A stretch of 64,000 nt of DNA from Nocardioides rotundus (lineage in GTDB: Bacteria; Actinomycetota; Actinomycetes; Propionibacteriales; Nocardioidaceae): NCBI RefSeq assembly GCF_019931675.1, contig NZ_CP082922.1, positions 3,921,001 through 3,985,000 of the forward strand, written 5' to 3'. Within the stretch, counting starts at the first letter, position 1. Each line of letters starts with the position of its first letter. Positions 17,966-27,000 of this stretch are shown here, in pieces. The notes below the pieces were generated by a model that did not search any database, had not been told where the DNA came from, and was given only the letters and a program-made list of their open reading frames with translations. A program made the translations under genes and the position numbers.

Positions 17966-18147
17966 CAGACCTCTCCGGGGTAGTGCTCGTGCGGCGGGCA
18001 CGAGCAGTCCTCGCACGGCAGGAAATGGTGCGAGTGGCTGCACCACGGACAGGGCAGGTCGTGCCCCAGGCTGAGCGGCCCCGTGCGCCGCTCAGCCCGA
18101 GCCCGCTCGGGTCGCGGAGGAGCCCCGAGCGTTCCGGTGGCCATCAC
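17965..18147 (-). CDS. Small cysteine-rich (zinc-ribbon-like) protein
   Basis: A 60-residue protein with CPWC, then CEDCSCPPHEH, giving enough Cys/His ligands for one zinc site. Starts at GTG 18147 (or ATG 18144), overlapping the upstream stop. Part of the coupled operon 18536 to 13794. No function assigned. Confidence 0.65.
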   Translation of the reverse strand: MMATGTLGAPPRPERARAERRTGPLSLGHDLPCPWCSHSHHFLPCEDCSCPPHEHYPGEV

Positions 18148-18536
18148 GCTACCTGGACGCCGGCGGCCTCAGCAGTGCCGCCGGCGTCCCCGTCGCTGGT
18201 GTCGGAGTCGTCGCTGGTGTCGGTCTCGACCTGGCGCAGCCGTCGTACCGTCGCCTGGTCGAGACCGGTCAGCTTCACGACGTCCTTGACCGCCAGCTTC
18301 TCCGCCAGGAGCCGCTCGATCGCGGCCGAGGCCGCGACCTCCGCGTCCTTGACCGCCTGCTCGGCCTGGGCCCGGTCCTCCCAGGCCACCTCGACGTCGA
18401 CCGACGCCTCGTCGATGCGCCGCTCCCGGGCCAGTTGGTCCGGGTCGAGCTTGAGCCGGCGCTCGCGCGCCGCCTTCAGCCGGGCGTCCCGAGCCCGATC
18501 CCGAACTGCCTGTGCCTGAGTCGCCTTGCTGCCCAC
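18144..18536 (-). CDS. Small protein with long helix and HTH-like end
   Basis: A 130-residue protein: a long charged helix, then a helix-turn-helix-like segment (AVKDVVKLTGLDQATVRRLR, about residues 82-101), and an acidic Asp/Ser tail. GTG start with AAGGTGG eight bases upstream. First gene of the coupled six-gene minus-strand operon; such proteins are typical of actinobacterial integrative elements. DNA binding is inferred. Confidence 0.7.
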   Translation of the reverse strand: MGSKATQAQAVRDRARDARLKAARERRLKLDPDQLARERRIDEASVDVEVAWEDRAQAEQAVKDAEVAASAAIERLLAEKLAVKDVVKLTGLDQATVRRLRQVETDTSDDSDTSDGDAGGTAEAAGVQVA

Positions 18537-18832
18537 TGGGGACCACCTTCCTCGCTTGTCACGTCACGGAAATCCACCGCGACCCTTCACAAGCGAGAAG
18601 CAACCTCGATCGCCCCAGATCGGACACCTCGACCCAACCAATTTCGAACCACCGAAACCCACCCGCCTCACTCGTGTCGAGATGCAGGGAAGATTGACAA
18701 ACGCCCCGCGGGCGACCTTGACAGATCCGGCATTCTTGGCGCCGGTCGTCAAAGTAGGGCGCCGGCCAGATCGCGTCCCCAGTTCGGTCCGCCATGCTTC
18801 AGCTTCAGGTCAGCCAGGCCACCAGGGCGTTG
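18537..18832. other. Intergenic region with recurrent motif
   Basis: No convincing gene. Upstream of the six-gene operon it must hold that operon's promoter. It contains copy 2 of the 24-bp motif and lies at the border to the defence-like block. Confidence 0.5.
18675..18698 (+). repeat. Recurrent 24-bp motif, copy 2
   Basis: Begins TGTCGAGATGCAGGGA and continues AGATTGAC. It differs from copy 3 (45638-45661) at two positions and from copy 1 at two. Confidence 0.6.
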
Positions 18833-19216
18833 TTAGTCGTTGGCCAATATCGATGGAGCTTCGAGGAGCGCAACGACTTCGCGCTGTAGTCGCTCGATCT
18901 GTAGATGTCGGCTCTCGATCTCTTCCCGCAGTTCGTCGATGAGTCGGTAGATTCGGGTGACGTCGTTGAGGGTTGCGGTGCGATCCCTGACCCGTGCCTC
19001 CGTGTCGTCGCGCCTGGCCGCCCGCCGAGTCATCCTCCCGTTTGCTTCCGCCTCCCGAGCGACGTCACTCGCCTCGACCTCCCACAGCTTCCGCTTGCCG
19101 GCTGACGCCATCCGAGCGCGCACGCGAGGTGGTTCCGAGATCGCCCACTTGCGGATGGTTTCCGTGGTCAGGCCCGTCCTGTCGGCGGCCTGCGCGAGTG
19201 TGAGCCAGGTGTCCAC
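18833..19216 (-). CDS. MerR-like HTH protein with coiled coil
   Basis: A 127-residue protein. Residues 1-50 form a MerR/excisionase-type winged helix (LTLAQAADRTGLTTETIRKW), and the last ~45 residues are a coiled coil (IDELREEIESRHLQIERLQR). GTG start at 19216 after GAGGACAGG. Divergent from the 142-aa gene, which starts 49 bases away. Probably a local regulator of the neighbouring island genes. Confidence 0.75.
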   Translation of the reverse strand: MDTWLTLAQAADRTGLTTETIRKWAISEPPRVRARMASAGKRKLWEVEASDVAREAEANGRMTRRAARRDDTEARVRDRTATLNDVTRIYRLIDELREEIESRHLQIERLQREVVALLEAPSILAND

Positions 19217-19265
19217 GGCCTGTCCTCGCTAGAACTGTCGGTGGGTTGGTCTACCTTGGGCAACG

Positions 19266-19694
19266 ATGGGCAACGATGGAGACTTCAAGAGTAGCCTGAC
19301 TCTGGCCGAAGAAGCCACAGTCGGGCTGCTGTTCGCACTCTCCAAGGCAAGGGCGCTGCCGGCACGGCCTTGGCCACTTGTCGCTGCATGCCAAGTGTTG
19401 GCCAAACGATTGCCCGCGACTTCCCCGTACTCGGCTCACCTGGGCCTGGCGACTGATTCGGTCCGCGGTGAGTCGATAGTGGCTGCCTGGATGCTGGTCT
19501 TGGCGGAGGCGGGGTCGGTTGCCGGCCGAGGTCGGATGGCGGCTGCAGCTTGGATCCCGGCGAGCGGCTGGATCGAGGGGTGGACGCTCGCGGCCGACAA
19601 CCTGCCCCGAGATGAGGCGGAGGCGTGGGATGCGGCGGCTCAGACTCTGACGAGGACGCTATCGATCTGGCGGAAGGCAAGCTCTGCCGCCTGA
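19266..19694 (+). CDS. 142-aa helical protein of unknown function
   Basis: A helical, Ala/Trp-rich protein (RPWPLVAACQVLAKRLP, AAWIPASGWIEGWTLAADNL). No family recognised. Its end overlaps the end of the convergent kinase gene by 55 bases, which makes reality less certain. No clear ribosome site precedes the ATG. Confidence 0.5.
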   Translation: MGNDGDFKSSLTLAEEATVGLLFALSKARALPARPWPLVAACQVLAKRLPATSPYSAHLGLATDSVRGESIVAAWMLVLAEAGSVAGRGRMAAAAWIPASGWIEGWTLAADNLPRDEAEAWDAAAQTLTRTLSIWRKASSAA

Positions 19695-20719
19695 TCCCGC
19701 GTCGGACCGTCTGCCCTCAAGGCCGCAGCCCCACGCCAGCCTGACGCGTAGTGGCGTTCGGTCTCGTATCGCCACGTCCCGTCACGCATTCTCCTGCCTC
19801 GCACCCGCATGTCCTGGCCATTCCACGTCCCCAGGTATTCGACGCTGTCATCGGCGTACGCGGGCCATTCCCAATCGACGAATCTCGCGCGGTTGAGGGC
19901 CGCGATCATCTCCGCGGCGCTCTGGTATCTGCCATCCGGGGTAGGGCGCGTGGCCTTGCGGACGATCCGGCGGAGCGAGTCCGGCACGTGGGGCGCGAAG
20001 CCGGCGTGGCGGGGCATGATCGCCGGTCGGCCAGCTGCCAGCCTCCTGGCCAGGGTTTCGACGTCGTAGGAGTCGTACGGGATAGGCCCGGACAGGACCT
20101 CGCCGATCGACATCCCAATGGAGTACAGGTCGGAGCTTACACTGTGCGGGTACCCGGTGAACGTCTCCGGCGGGGCCCAAAAGCCCGGGCTCAGGAGCGG
20201 CGGCGCTTCACGACGGTCGTCCATGCGTACGGCCTCTCCAAGGTCCCCCACCTTCACGAGCGAATCGTCGCCGGAGAGGAGCAGGTTCGGTGTCTTGAGG
20301 TCGCGGTGGAGAACTTTGTGGACATCGTGAAGGTGCGCGACGCCACGGAGAGCCCGGATGGCGAGGTCACGGCCAGCTGAGGTGCGGAACCGCACCCCGC
20401 GTTCCATCGCATCGAAGGTGCTGCCCTGCTCGTAGTACGGCATCGTCATCTCGATGATCGCGAGCGTCGGGTCTGATCCCGCGACCTCGGCAACGTCGTA
20501 GATGTCAGCGACATTGGGGTGGTCAATCTCCCGCAGCAGGGTTGCTTCGGTGGCAGCCAGAGTGCCTTCGCGGCCGAGGCGGCTGATCCTCTTGCCGACT
20601 TGGCGTGCCTGAGTGATCACGTTGCGGTAGAGCCTGACCTCGCATCCGCCGTAGTGGAGGGTTCGGACAACCCCATAGGGGAGCGTGAGGGTGCCCTCCG
20701 CGACCAGGTAGTCACTCAT
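19640..20719 (-). CDS. Eukaryotic-like Ser/Thr protein kinase
   Basis: A 359-residue cytoplasmic kinase with no membrane span. Catalytic residues: probable Lys43 (VGKRIS), HRDLKTPN at 138-145, the DFG equivalent DLG at 159-161, the APE equivalent APPE at 182-185, and SDLYSIGMSIGEVLSG. A glycine-rich loop is not recognisable. The last ~80 residues (DWEWPAYADDSVEYLGTWNG onwards) form an extra domain of unknown type. The ATG overlaps the stop of the RuvC-like gene by eight bases, so the two proteins are probably made together. Stand-alone kinases of this sort occur in phage-defence islands, but that role is inferred. Confidence 0.88.
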   Translation of the reverse strand: MSDYLVAEGTLTLPYGVVRTLHYGGCEVRLYRNVITQARQVGKRISRLGREGTLAATEATLLREIDHPNVADIYDVAEVAGSDPTLAIIEMTMPYYEQGSTFDAMERGVRFRTSAGRDLAIRALRGVAHLHDVHKVLHRDLKTPNLLLSGDDSLVKVGDLGEAVRMDDRREAPPLLSPGFWAPPETFTGYPHSVSSDLYSIGMSIGEVLSGPIPYDSYDVETLARRLAAGRPAIMPRHAGFAPHVPDSLRRIVRKATRPTPDGRYQSAAEMIAALNRARFVDWEWPAYADDSVEYLGTWNGQDMRVRGRRMRDGTWRYETERHYASGWRGAAALRADGPTRDQAAELAFRQIDSVLVRV

Positions 20720-21212
20720 CGGAGCATTCCGTTGCGAAGACGAGCGCTGCGGCAGCGGCCGGAGCTCGGGATGCCCAGTTTGTCGGGGCGTCGATGTCTA
20801 GGGCTTCCGCCACCCTGGAGCGAAGCGCTGGCTTGGTGGGAGCAACGTCGAACCGCTTCCTGACCGCGGCGTGGGTCACGCGTGTGACGGGGACGCCGAT
20901 GCGCTCCGCAGCAATCAGCACGATCGCTTCCACCTGGCCCCGTCGGTGGGCAACGTGCACGGCACGCGCCTGGCTGGAGGTGCCCGCGTCCAGCAACGCG
21001 ATCGCAGTTGGGTCAAGGCGCGTCAGATGCGCCTCCAAGCTGTGCTCGAGCTCGGAAAGGGCCCTGGCCTCGCCCAGCATGTCGTAGTCAACCCGAAGGC
21101 GGTCATCGCGGTCTTCTACGTGCATGCCGTCACCGCCAACGCAATAGAACCAAAGTCCGCCTGCGACGATGTTCACCCCGAGAATCACCTCGGCGGCATC
21201 GGTGTCGGGCAT
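20712..21212 (-). CDS. RNase H-fold (RuvC-like) protein, possibly catalytically altered
   Basis: A 166-residue protein: a first strand ILGVNIVAGGLWFYCVGG, then a PTAIALLDAG strand, VEAIVLIAAERIGVPVTRVT, and a C-terminal alanine-rich helix. This order resembles RuvC-type resolvases. The first catalytic Asp is Asn (GVN rather than GID) and the terminal D-X2-D pair is absent, so nuclease activity is doubtful. The start is uncertain: ATG 21212 or ATG 21260; neither has a good ribosome site. Coupled to the kinase downstream. Confidence 0.55.
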   Translation of the reverse strand: MPDTDAAEVILGVNIVAGGLWFYCVGGDGMHVEDRDDRLRVDYDMLGEARALSELEHSLEAHLTRLDPTAIALLDAGTSSQARAVHVAHRRGQVEAIVLIAAERIGVPVTRVTHAAVRKRFDVAPTKPALRSRVAEALDIDAPTNWASRAPAAAAALVFATECSDE

Positions 21213-21358
21213 GACGTCGAGTATGCCGCGATCCAGCGGAGGTCGTTGCGAAATCGGCATCTGCGCGCGGCGGTTTCAGCCGAGAACCGGGCTGTCGGCG
21301 ACGTCGGCGCCTGCGGTCACATCCATCACGCCAGTCCACCGCCGACATTTCAATAACT

Positions 21359-21372
21359 AGTAAATATTTACT
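21359..21372. promoter_or_regulatory. Perfect 14-bp palindrome, likely operator of the HTH-DUF488 gene
   Basis: AGTAAATATTTACT lies between the divergent RuvC-like and HTH-DUF488 genes, 15 bases before the latter's GTG. It is the most AT-rich stretch nearby. A TATTGT -10 box lies just downstream, suggesting a near-leaderless start that a repressor bound here would block. Confidence 0.7.
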
Positions 21373-21387
21373 GCTATTGTCTGGGGT

Positions 21388-22101
21388 GTGCGTGTGGGCC
21401 GGCCGACGAAGGACGCCGTCGGGCCCACCCAACTTGGCCGAGTCCTGATCGAACGCCGACGCGCAGCCGGCATCACTCGTTCGACGCTCGCCTCCAGAGC
21501 AGGGCTATCGACCAACACCTTGATGAAGGTCGAGCAGGGACAGACTCAGGACCCAGGCGTACTCAAAGTCGCCGCGCTCTGCCGGGCGTTGTCCGTGTCG
21601 ATCGACGAACTGGTGCACGACGCCGAACACAACCAACTACCTCGGGAGGCCATCGCCATGACCAACGGAATCGTCTCGGTCGGCTACGAGGGTCGCACCA
21701 TCGAGACCTTCGTTGACGAACTGGTCCGAGCAGGGGTCAAGACGGTCGCCGACGTTCGTCTCAACGCGATCAGCCGCAAGGCCGGCTTCTCGAAGACGCG
21801 CCTGCGGGATGCACTGGCAGCTGCCGGTATCGAGTACCGACACATGCGCAGCCTGGGGAACGCGAAGGAGAACCGGAGCCCGTTCTGGGACGGACGCGTC
21901 GAGGAAGGCCGACGCGTATTCCGTGAAGCCCTCCAAGAACCGGAGGCGGAGTCATCGATCGAGGAGCTCTCCGCTCTTGTACGTGATCAGATCGTCGCAG
22001 TGCTCTGCTTCGAATCCGACGTGGAGAAGTGCCACCGCAAGGTCGTCATCGATGAGGTGGTCAGCGGGAAGGACGTGCCCGTAGTCGCGCTCCCGGGCTA
22101 G
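21388..22101 (+). CDS. XRE helix-turn-helix fused to a DUF488 domain
   Basis: A 237-residue fusion. Residues ~15-75 are an XRE/Cro HTH (RRAAGITRSTLASRAGLSTN, then MKVEQGQTQDPGVLKVAALC). From residue ~92 comes DUF488 (IVSVGYEGRTIETFVDELVR, then VADVRLNAISRKAGFSK and CFESDVEKCHRKVV with the cysteines typical of that family). DUF488 function is unknown; the genes recur in defence islands. The HTH suggests autoregulation through the palindrome just upstream. The TAG stop lies in the CTAG that was duplicated by the IS insertion. Confidence 0.85.
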   Translation: MRVGRPTKDAVGPTQLGRVLIERRRAAGITRSTLASRAGLSTNTLMKVEQGQTQDPGVLKVAALCRALSVSIDELVHDAEHNQLPREAIAMTNGIVSVGYEGRTIETFVDELVRAGVKTVADVRLNAISRKAGFSKTRLRDALAAAGIEYRHMRSLGNAKENRSPFWDGRVEEGRRVFREALQEPEAESSIEELSALVRDQIVAVLCFESDVEKCHRKVVIDEVVSGKDVPVVALPG

Positions 22102-23062
22102 GGCGTGTCTCCCTATTCGCGAAGCCAGATGGTGATGGCGCGTAGGACGACGCCTCCTCGATAGACCACCGCGAGCTTGTCGTAGCGGGTGGCCAGGCCG
22201 CGCCATTGCTTGTGGTCGTTGAAGGACCGCTCGATGACGTTGCGCCCCCTGTAGGTCACGGCGTCGAATGAGGGCGGACGACCGCCGGCCGATCCGCGCC
22301 GTTTGCGGTGGGCGATCTGGTCCGAAGGCTGCGGGATGACCGCCCTGACTCGGCGGGATCGCAGCTCGGCGCGGATCGCGCGGGATGAGTAGGCCTTGTC
22401 GCCGAGCACGGCGTCCGGGCGAGTGCGCGGCCGCCCCGGACCGAGGCGCTTGACGGCCAGGTGCGACAGGAGTGGCTTGAGCATCGGGGAGTCGCCGGCC
22501 TGGCCGGGCGTGAGCGCGATGACCAGCGGGCGGCCCTGCCCATCGACGAGTTGGTGGATCTTGGTCGACATCCCGCCGCGGGAGCGACCGAGCGCGTGGT
22601 CAGGGGGCTCGGCACGCAGGTCCTTGTAGTTCGACTCAGCCCCCCGTGCGGCGCCCGGCTGGCACCTCGATGCGGCTCAACGTGGTGGCGTGCTGGTGCG
22701 CCCGGTTGATCGTGGAGTCCACCGACACGTCCCACTCGACCTGCCCGGCGGCGTCGGCTTCGGCGACCAGCCGGGCATGTACCTTGTCCCACGTTCCGTC
22801 GGTGCTGAACCGCTTGTGGCGCTTCCAGATCGTCTGCCACGGGCCGAAGGACTCGGGCAGGTCCCGCCACGCCACCCCGGTCCGGAACCGGTAGACGATG
22901 CCCTCGATCACCTGTCGGTGATCGCGAAACGGCCGACCCCGCTGGCCGTCCGAGGAGGGCATCAACGGCTCGATCCGAGCCCACTGAGCGTCAGTCAGCA
23001 CCGCAGAACGCGACATGCGTCAACAATCCCGGCTCGACCCCGCGTTCTTTGGGAGACACGCC
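22102..23062 (-). mobile_element. IS5-family insertion sequence (IS427-like), 961 bp
   Basis: Bounded by perfect 12-bp inverted repeats GGCGTGTCTCCC (22102-22113) and GGGAGACACGCC (23051-23062), with a CTAG direct duplication at 22098-22101 and 23063-23066. It holds one transposase split over two frames. The insertion separates two genes that would otherwise be convergent with overlapping stops. Confidence 0.93.
22113..23016 (-). CDS. IS5-type DDE transposase in two frames (-1 frameshift)
   Basis: Part 1 (23016-22636, 126 aa) has the N-terminal DNA-binding region, WRDLPESFGPWQTIWKRHKR and the first Asp in VSVDSTINRAHQHA. Part 2 (lower frame to 22113) carries the second Asp (VLGDKAYSS) and the Glu-helix (ERSFNDHKQWRGLATRYDK). 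The frames join at a run of six G (about 22639-22644), where a -1 slip converts ACG GGG GGC TGA into a read-through. Such programmed shifts are normal for the IS427 group, so the element may be active. Confidence 0.9.
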
Positions 23063-23914
23063 CTAGGAGCCCTTCTTCGGGTAGTAGGCGCCGAGGATGC
23101 TGAACGTCTGTGGGCGCTTGGCCTGGTTTCCGACGTAGAACGCCACGTCGTTGTTGGGGGCGCAGATCTCCTCGAGGAAGCGCTTTCGGATCTCTGCCTG
23201 GGCTTCAGCATCGGAGCGGTCCCACAACTTCCGCTGAAGGGCTACGAACTCCCAGTCGATGATCGACTGCTCGTGCGTACCGCCCTTGGGATCGCCGCAC
23301 CGCCACTTGTAGTAGCCCCTGAAGCGCGGAGCTTCCAGCGGCGTCTTGTCGTGGGGTTCATCGAACACATCGAGCTCGAGTTGATTGACTTAGGCGTCGA
23401 TCTTCGCCAGCTCGTCCTTACTCCAGCCGGGATGCGGCTCCAACCGGAAGCCGAGGATCTCCCTCGGCCGCACGAGTGCCAGCGATCGGGCTCGAGGATC
23501 GGCGGCTGCGTTAGCCCGGATGCGGCACATCGAGTCGTCGATGATCGGATCTAACAGCTTTCGACGCTTCCGCCAGGGCGGCAGATGGGTCTCGACATGG
23601 AGAGTGGACATGTTCGGCTTCCATGACTCGAGCCGTGCCTCGCCGGCGGGCTGGCAGTCGACGGTGACGATGTCGTACTTCTTGAACTGCTCCGTCGCGG
23701 ACGGGAGGTGCCGGAAGTTGATCGGGTACAGCCGGATCCAACCCGTCGGGCCGAAGTCACCGAGCTGGATGCCAGCAACGCAGACGGTTTCGCCGTAGGT
23801 GACCGATGGGTTCGGCGCTGCCTTGACGGTGATCAGGACGCGCTGTCGTGCCGGCTCGACCGGCTTCTCCGCTGGGTGCTCGACGGTGTCGCCGAACAAG
23901 GTCTCCATCGTCAT
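23063..23914 (-). pseudogene. Conserved defence-island protein interrupted by an in-frame TAA
   Basis: Part 1 (23914-23390) reads RQRVLITVKAAPNPSVTYGE, TGWIRLYPINFR and stops ...LAKIDA at a TAA (23390-23392). In the same frame directly after the stop, the sequence continues VNQLELDVFDEPHDKTPLEA and ends VGNQAKRPQTFSILGAYYP at 23063. Both halves match a single family of about 250-280 residues that I recall as one chain. So one nonsense codon splits an otherwise intact gene. The downstream half has in-frame GTG/ATG codons and could be reinitiated. ATG at 23914 with GAGG five bases upstream. Function of the family unknown. Confidence 0.75.
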
Positions 23915-24075
23915 GGCCGCCTCGCTCAAATGCTGGGAGCTCGAAGGTAATCGGTACGTCCGACAGTTTCGCCGCAGTGTTCCTTCCGCGGTGGACACGG
24001 GCATGACCCCCTGCTGGCGATGAGGTCGTCTGACTGCTGACCGTCGGACGGGATCCCAATGGTGATCGGCTCCGC
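23915..24075. other. Short intergenic region
   Basis: About 160 bases without a gene between the interrupted gene and the helicase end. Nothing notable seen. Confidence 0.4.
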
Positions 24076-27000
24076 TCAGTTCGAGCAGTAGACCTCGAAC
24101 CTTCCCTTGGTCACGCTCTGGACGTAGGAGGCTGCGCCTGCGATCAGTCGCAGTTGCTCATCGGTCGATGCCGCCACGCTGAGGCCCGGTTGCGCGATGA
24201 TCGTGGTCATCTTCGGGAACAGTTGGGGCGCCCTTTCGCGGATACGGAAGAGGGTCTCACGGTCTCCGGTCTCGAATGCGCTGCCGCCGGTGCGGCGTGC
24301 GTACGCAGCGGCCCGGCGATCGAGGTGGCCCAATAGGGGGCTGCCGGCGTGGTCTCGCCATCGGGCGCCTCGCATGGCCTGTCCGCAGACCTCGTACAGG
24401 TCCGCGAGGCGACCGCCTGGTGTGGAGCTTGTGGAGTACTTGCAGTGGACGAGCGTGATGTGCAGCTCGTTGCCATCGACTCGTAGACCGACGAGGTCAG
24501 CGGCCTCGCCAGCGCGGTCGTCGTCGATGAGCACGTCAAAGGTCTGGCTGTCGGTCAGGTGTCGCACCATGAAGGCTTGGATGGAGTCCGCGCGGCGTTC
24601 GGTGCCTTGGGACTCGACGCGGATGTCGACGCCGTCCCAGGTGATCGCCGAGAGAAGGTTGCGGTCGTAGGGCGGCAGTTCTGTCCTGGGTTCGAGGAGG
24701 CGGTCTCCGTCGGTGATCATCCTGTCGCCGCTCAGGAACAGAGTGGGTTTGTTCGCGTTGAGCCATGCCGATAGCGGGGTCGTGGCGTCACGGTGGTCGT
24801 GGATCTCGGCGTCGTCTTGGGTGGTCGGTCGGTAGTGCAGACCCGCGGGCCCGAAGTCAGCTTCGTAGGCGACTTCCCAGGTTGGGGTCACGACGGAGAA
24901 CTTGAACGGTCCTGTCTCCGAATGGTCGTCGACGCGCAACTCGGCATCGGTGAGCATGAGGGAGGCGCTGTCGTGCTTGACGCGCAGCGAGGTGCCGGTG
25001 CCGAGATAGAGGCGCCAGGGCCATTCCATGGCCAGCAGCGGGTGAGGCGGTCGAACCTTCAAGTCGACGGGGATGATCATGTCACGGAAGAGCGTGCGCA
25101 GGTCCACGGTCGTGTCGAGGAGTTTGCGGCCTTGTTGGTCGCACCATTCGCGCCACTGCGCCAGGTTGGCGGCGCTTCTCATCGACCAGAACCTTCCAGA
25201 CAGCGACGCGGCGATGGTCATACGATCGCCGTCTTCGAACGCCTTGGCTGCGATGTGGGTGTTGGTCTTGTGGTTCCGCTCGGCCTCGGTCAGTGCCGTC
25301 TCGACATCACTGCCGACGTGCATGGAGAAGCGCTTGTCTCGGTCGCGAGCATCGAGCAGCCCGACGTTGGTGGGCACGATGCGGTCAAGGGCGGCGAAGA
25401 CGCGGAAGGTGTTCAAGCCTTGCACTTGGTCGGGCTCGCTTCCGAGCACTGCGCGAGCCAACGGTTCATAGTTCCGTTTCGTGTCAGAACCATGGATGTA
25501 GAGGACTCCGCTGCTTGCGTCGAAGTACATGACCACGAGGGTGTATGAGGCTGGATGGAGGGAGGGCACGTGGCCCCAGCGCAGGTCGTCGATCGTCTCG
25601 AGGATGAACCACGCCACTTCGGCAGTGGTGCTTGCACTGATCGTGTCGTCAAGGACAGCGTCGCCATAGACGAGCCGAGCGGCGAAGGGATTCCAGTCCG
25701 TTGCTGTGGTGACGAAGGCGATCGCGCTCATCTTGGGCTCGAGTAGCCCAACGGGCACATCAGCCGGGTCGCCTTCGAAGGAGGCTTCGAACTCGCTTAT
25801 CTCCTCGGCGCGAGTGGTCGCGCGTTCGGTGATGTCACTCAGAAGCGTGTTCCAGTCTGCATCCTCCCGCAGTAGGAACCGGAGAGGGGAGAGCGCTGAG
25901 GATGGATCTTGGCGGACGAACACGCTGGCGCGGCCGACCGGCGTGGGGGAAGACGTGCGCGCTAAGCGACCGACCAGTTGGATCATCGGGCTCAGCGACT
26001 TGTGCGAGTCGTGGAAGGCGCCGACCTTGAGGTTCGGGAGGTCGAAGCCCTCGCCCAGCATGTCGACGCAGACGATGACACGGCTACTCCGAGTGCGAAT
26101 GGCTTCGAGAGCATTCCGTCGCTTCGTCTTTGACAGACTGTCGTGCAGCACGGTCGGTTGGAGGTCCGACCCGAGCCGGCTGTACAAGGCGTGCAGTTCC
26201 TCGGCCCTGCTCTTTTGGTTGGTCCGTGCCAGCAGAATGTGGTCAAGCCCGGCTTGCTGGTCGGCCCGCAGGCGTGCGAGCGCTGTGGTTGCGAGCGCCT
26301 CGTCGTCGTCATCGAGATCGAGGACTGCAGTGAAGTCGATGGTGCTGAAGTAGCCGTCCCTCTGCGCTTCGCGGAGAGGAAAGCGGAAAATGATGCGGCC
26401 AGGGATCGTTCGCCCATCCCGGCGGTATGGCGTAGCCGTGAATAGCAGTACCGAGCGCTCGCCGAACGCTCTGATGATCTCGGTCCATGTACTGGCCGGC
26501 GCGTGGTGAGCCTCGTCGACGATCAGATGCGTGAACGCGCCGTACAGGGCTTCTCGCACCAAGGGGCTGTTGGCTTGGATTGCGCTCGGCGTCGCGATCA
26601 CGACGTTGGCAGCCGCGACGAACTCCCTGGCCTGCTCCTCGTCATCGAAGCGATGCTCCACCCGTCCGACGCACGGGCGCAGAGCGCTCGGCGCCGCGAT
26701 GCCCAGCGCGTGAAGAATCCCGAGGGTCTCGAACTTCGATGCGATCTGGTCTCGCAGGGCCGACGAGGGCACGATGACCAACACCTTCGTAGGGCGTTCG
26801 ACCAGCGTCCACGCGATAAACGTCTCGGTCTTGCCGGTACCAGTCGGCATGACGACGATCCCGGGCTCAGCCACACCTGATGTCTGGTACCCGACGATCG
26901 AGTGCAAGGCAGCGATCTGGGGACGCCTGAGGCTATGCGGCTCATCGTGGCGTGTGAATCCCATGGCGCCACGGAAGGAATCGAGCACCACGGCCGGTGG

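Noticed and set aside
16056..18074. 672-codon plus-strand frame over the LRV protein
   Set aside because: Antisense shadow; the minus-strand reading has clear repeats and coupled starts.
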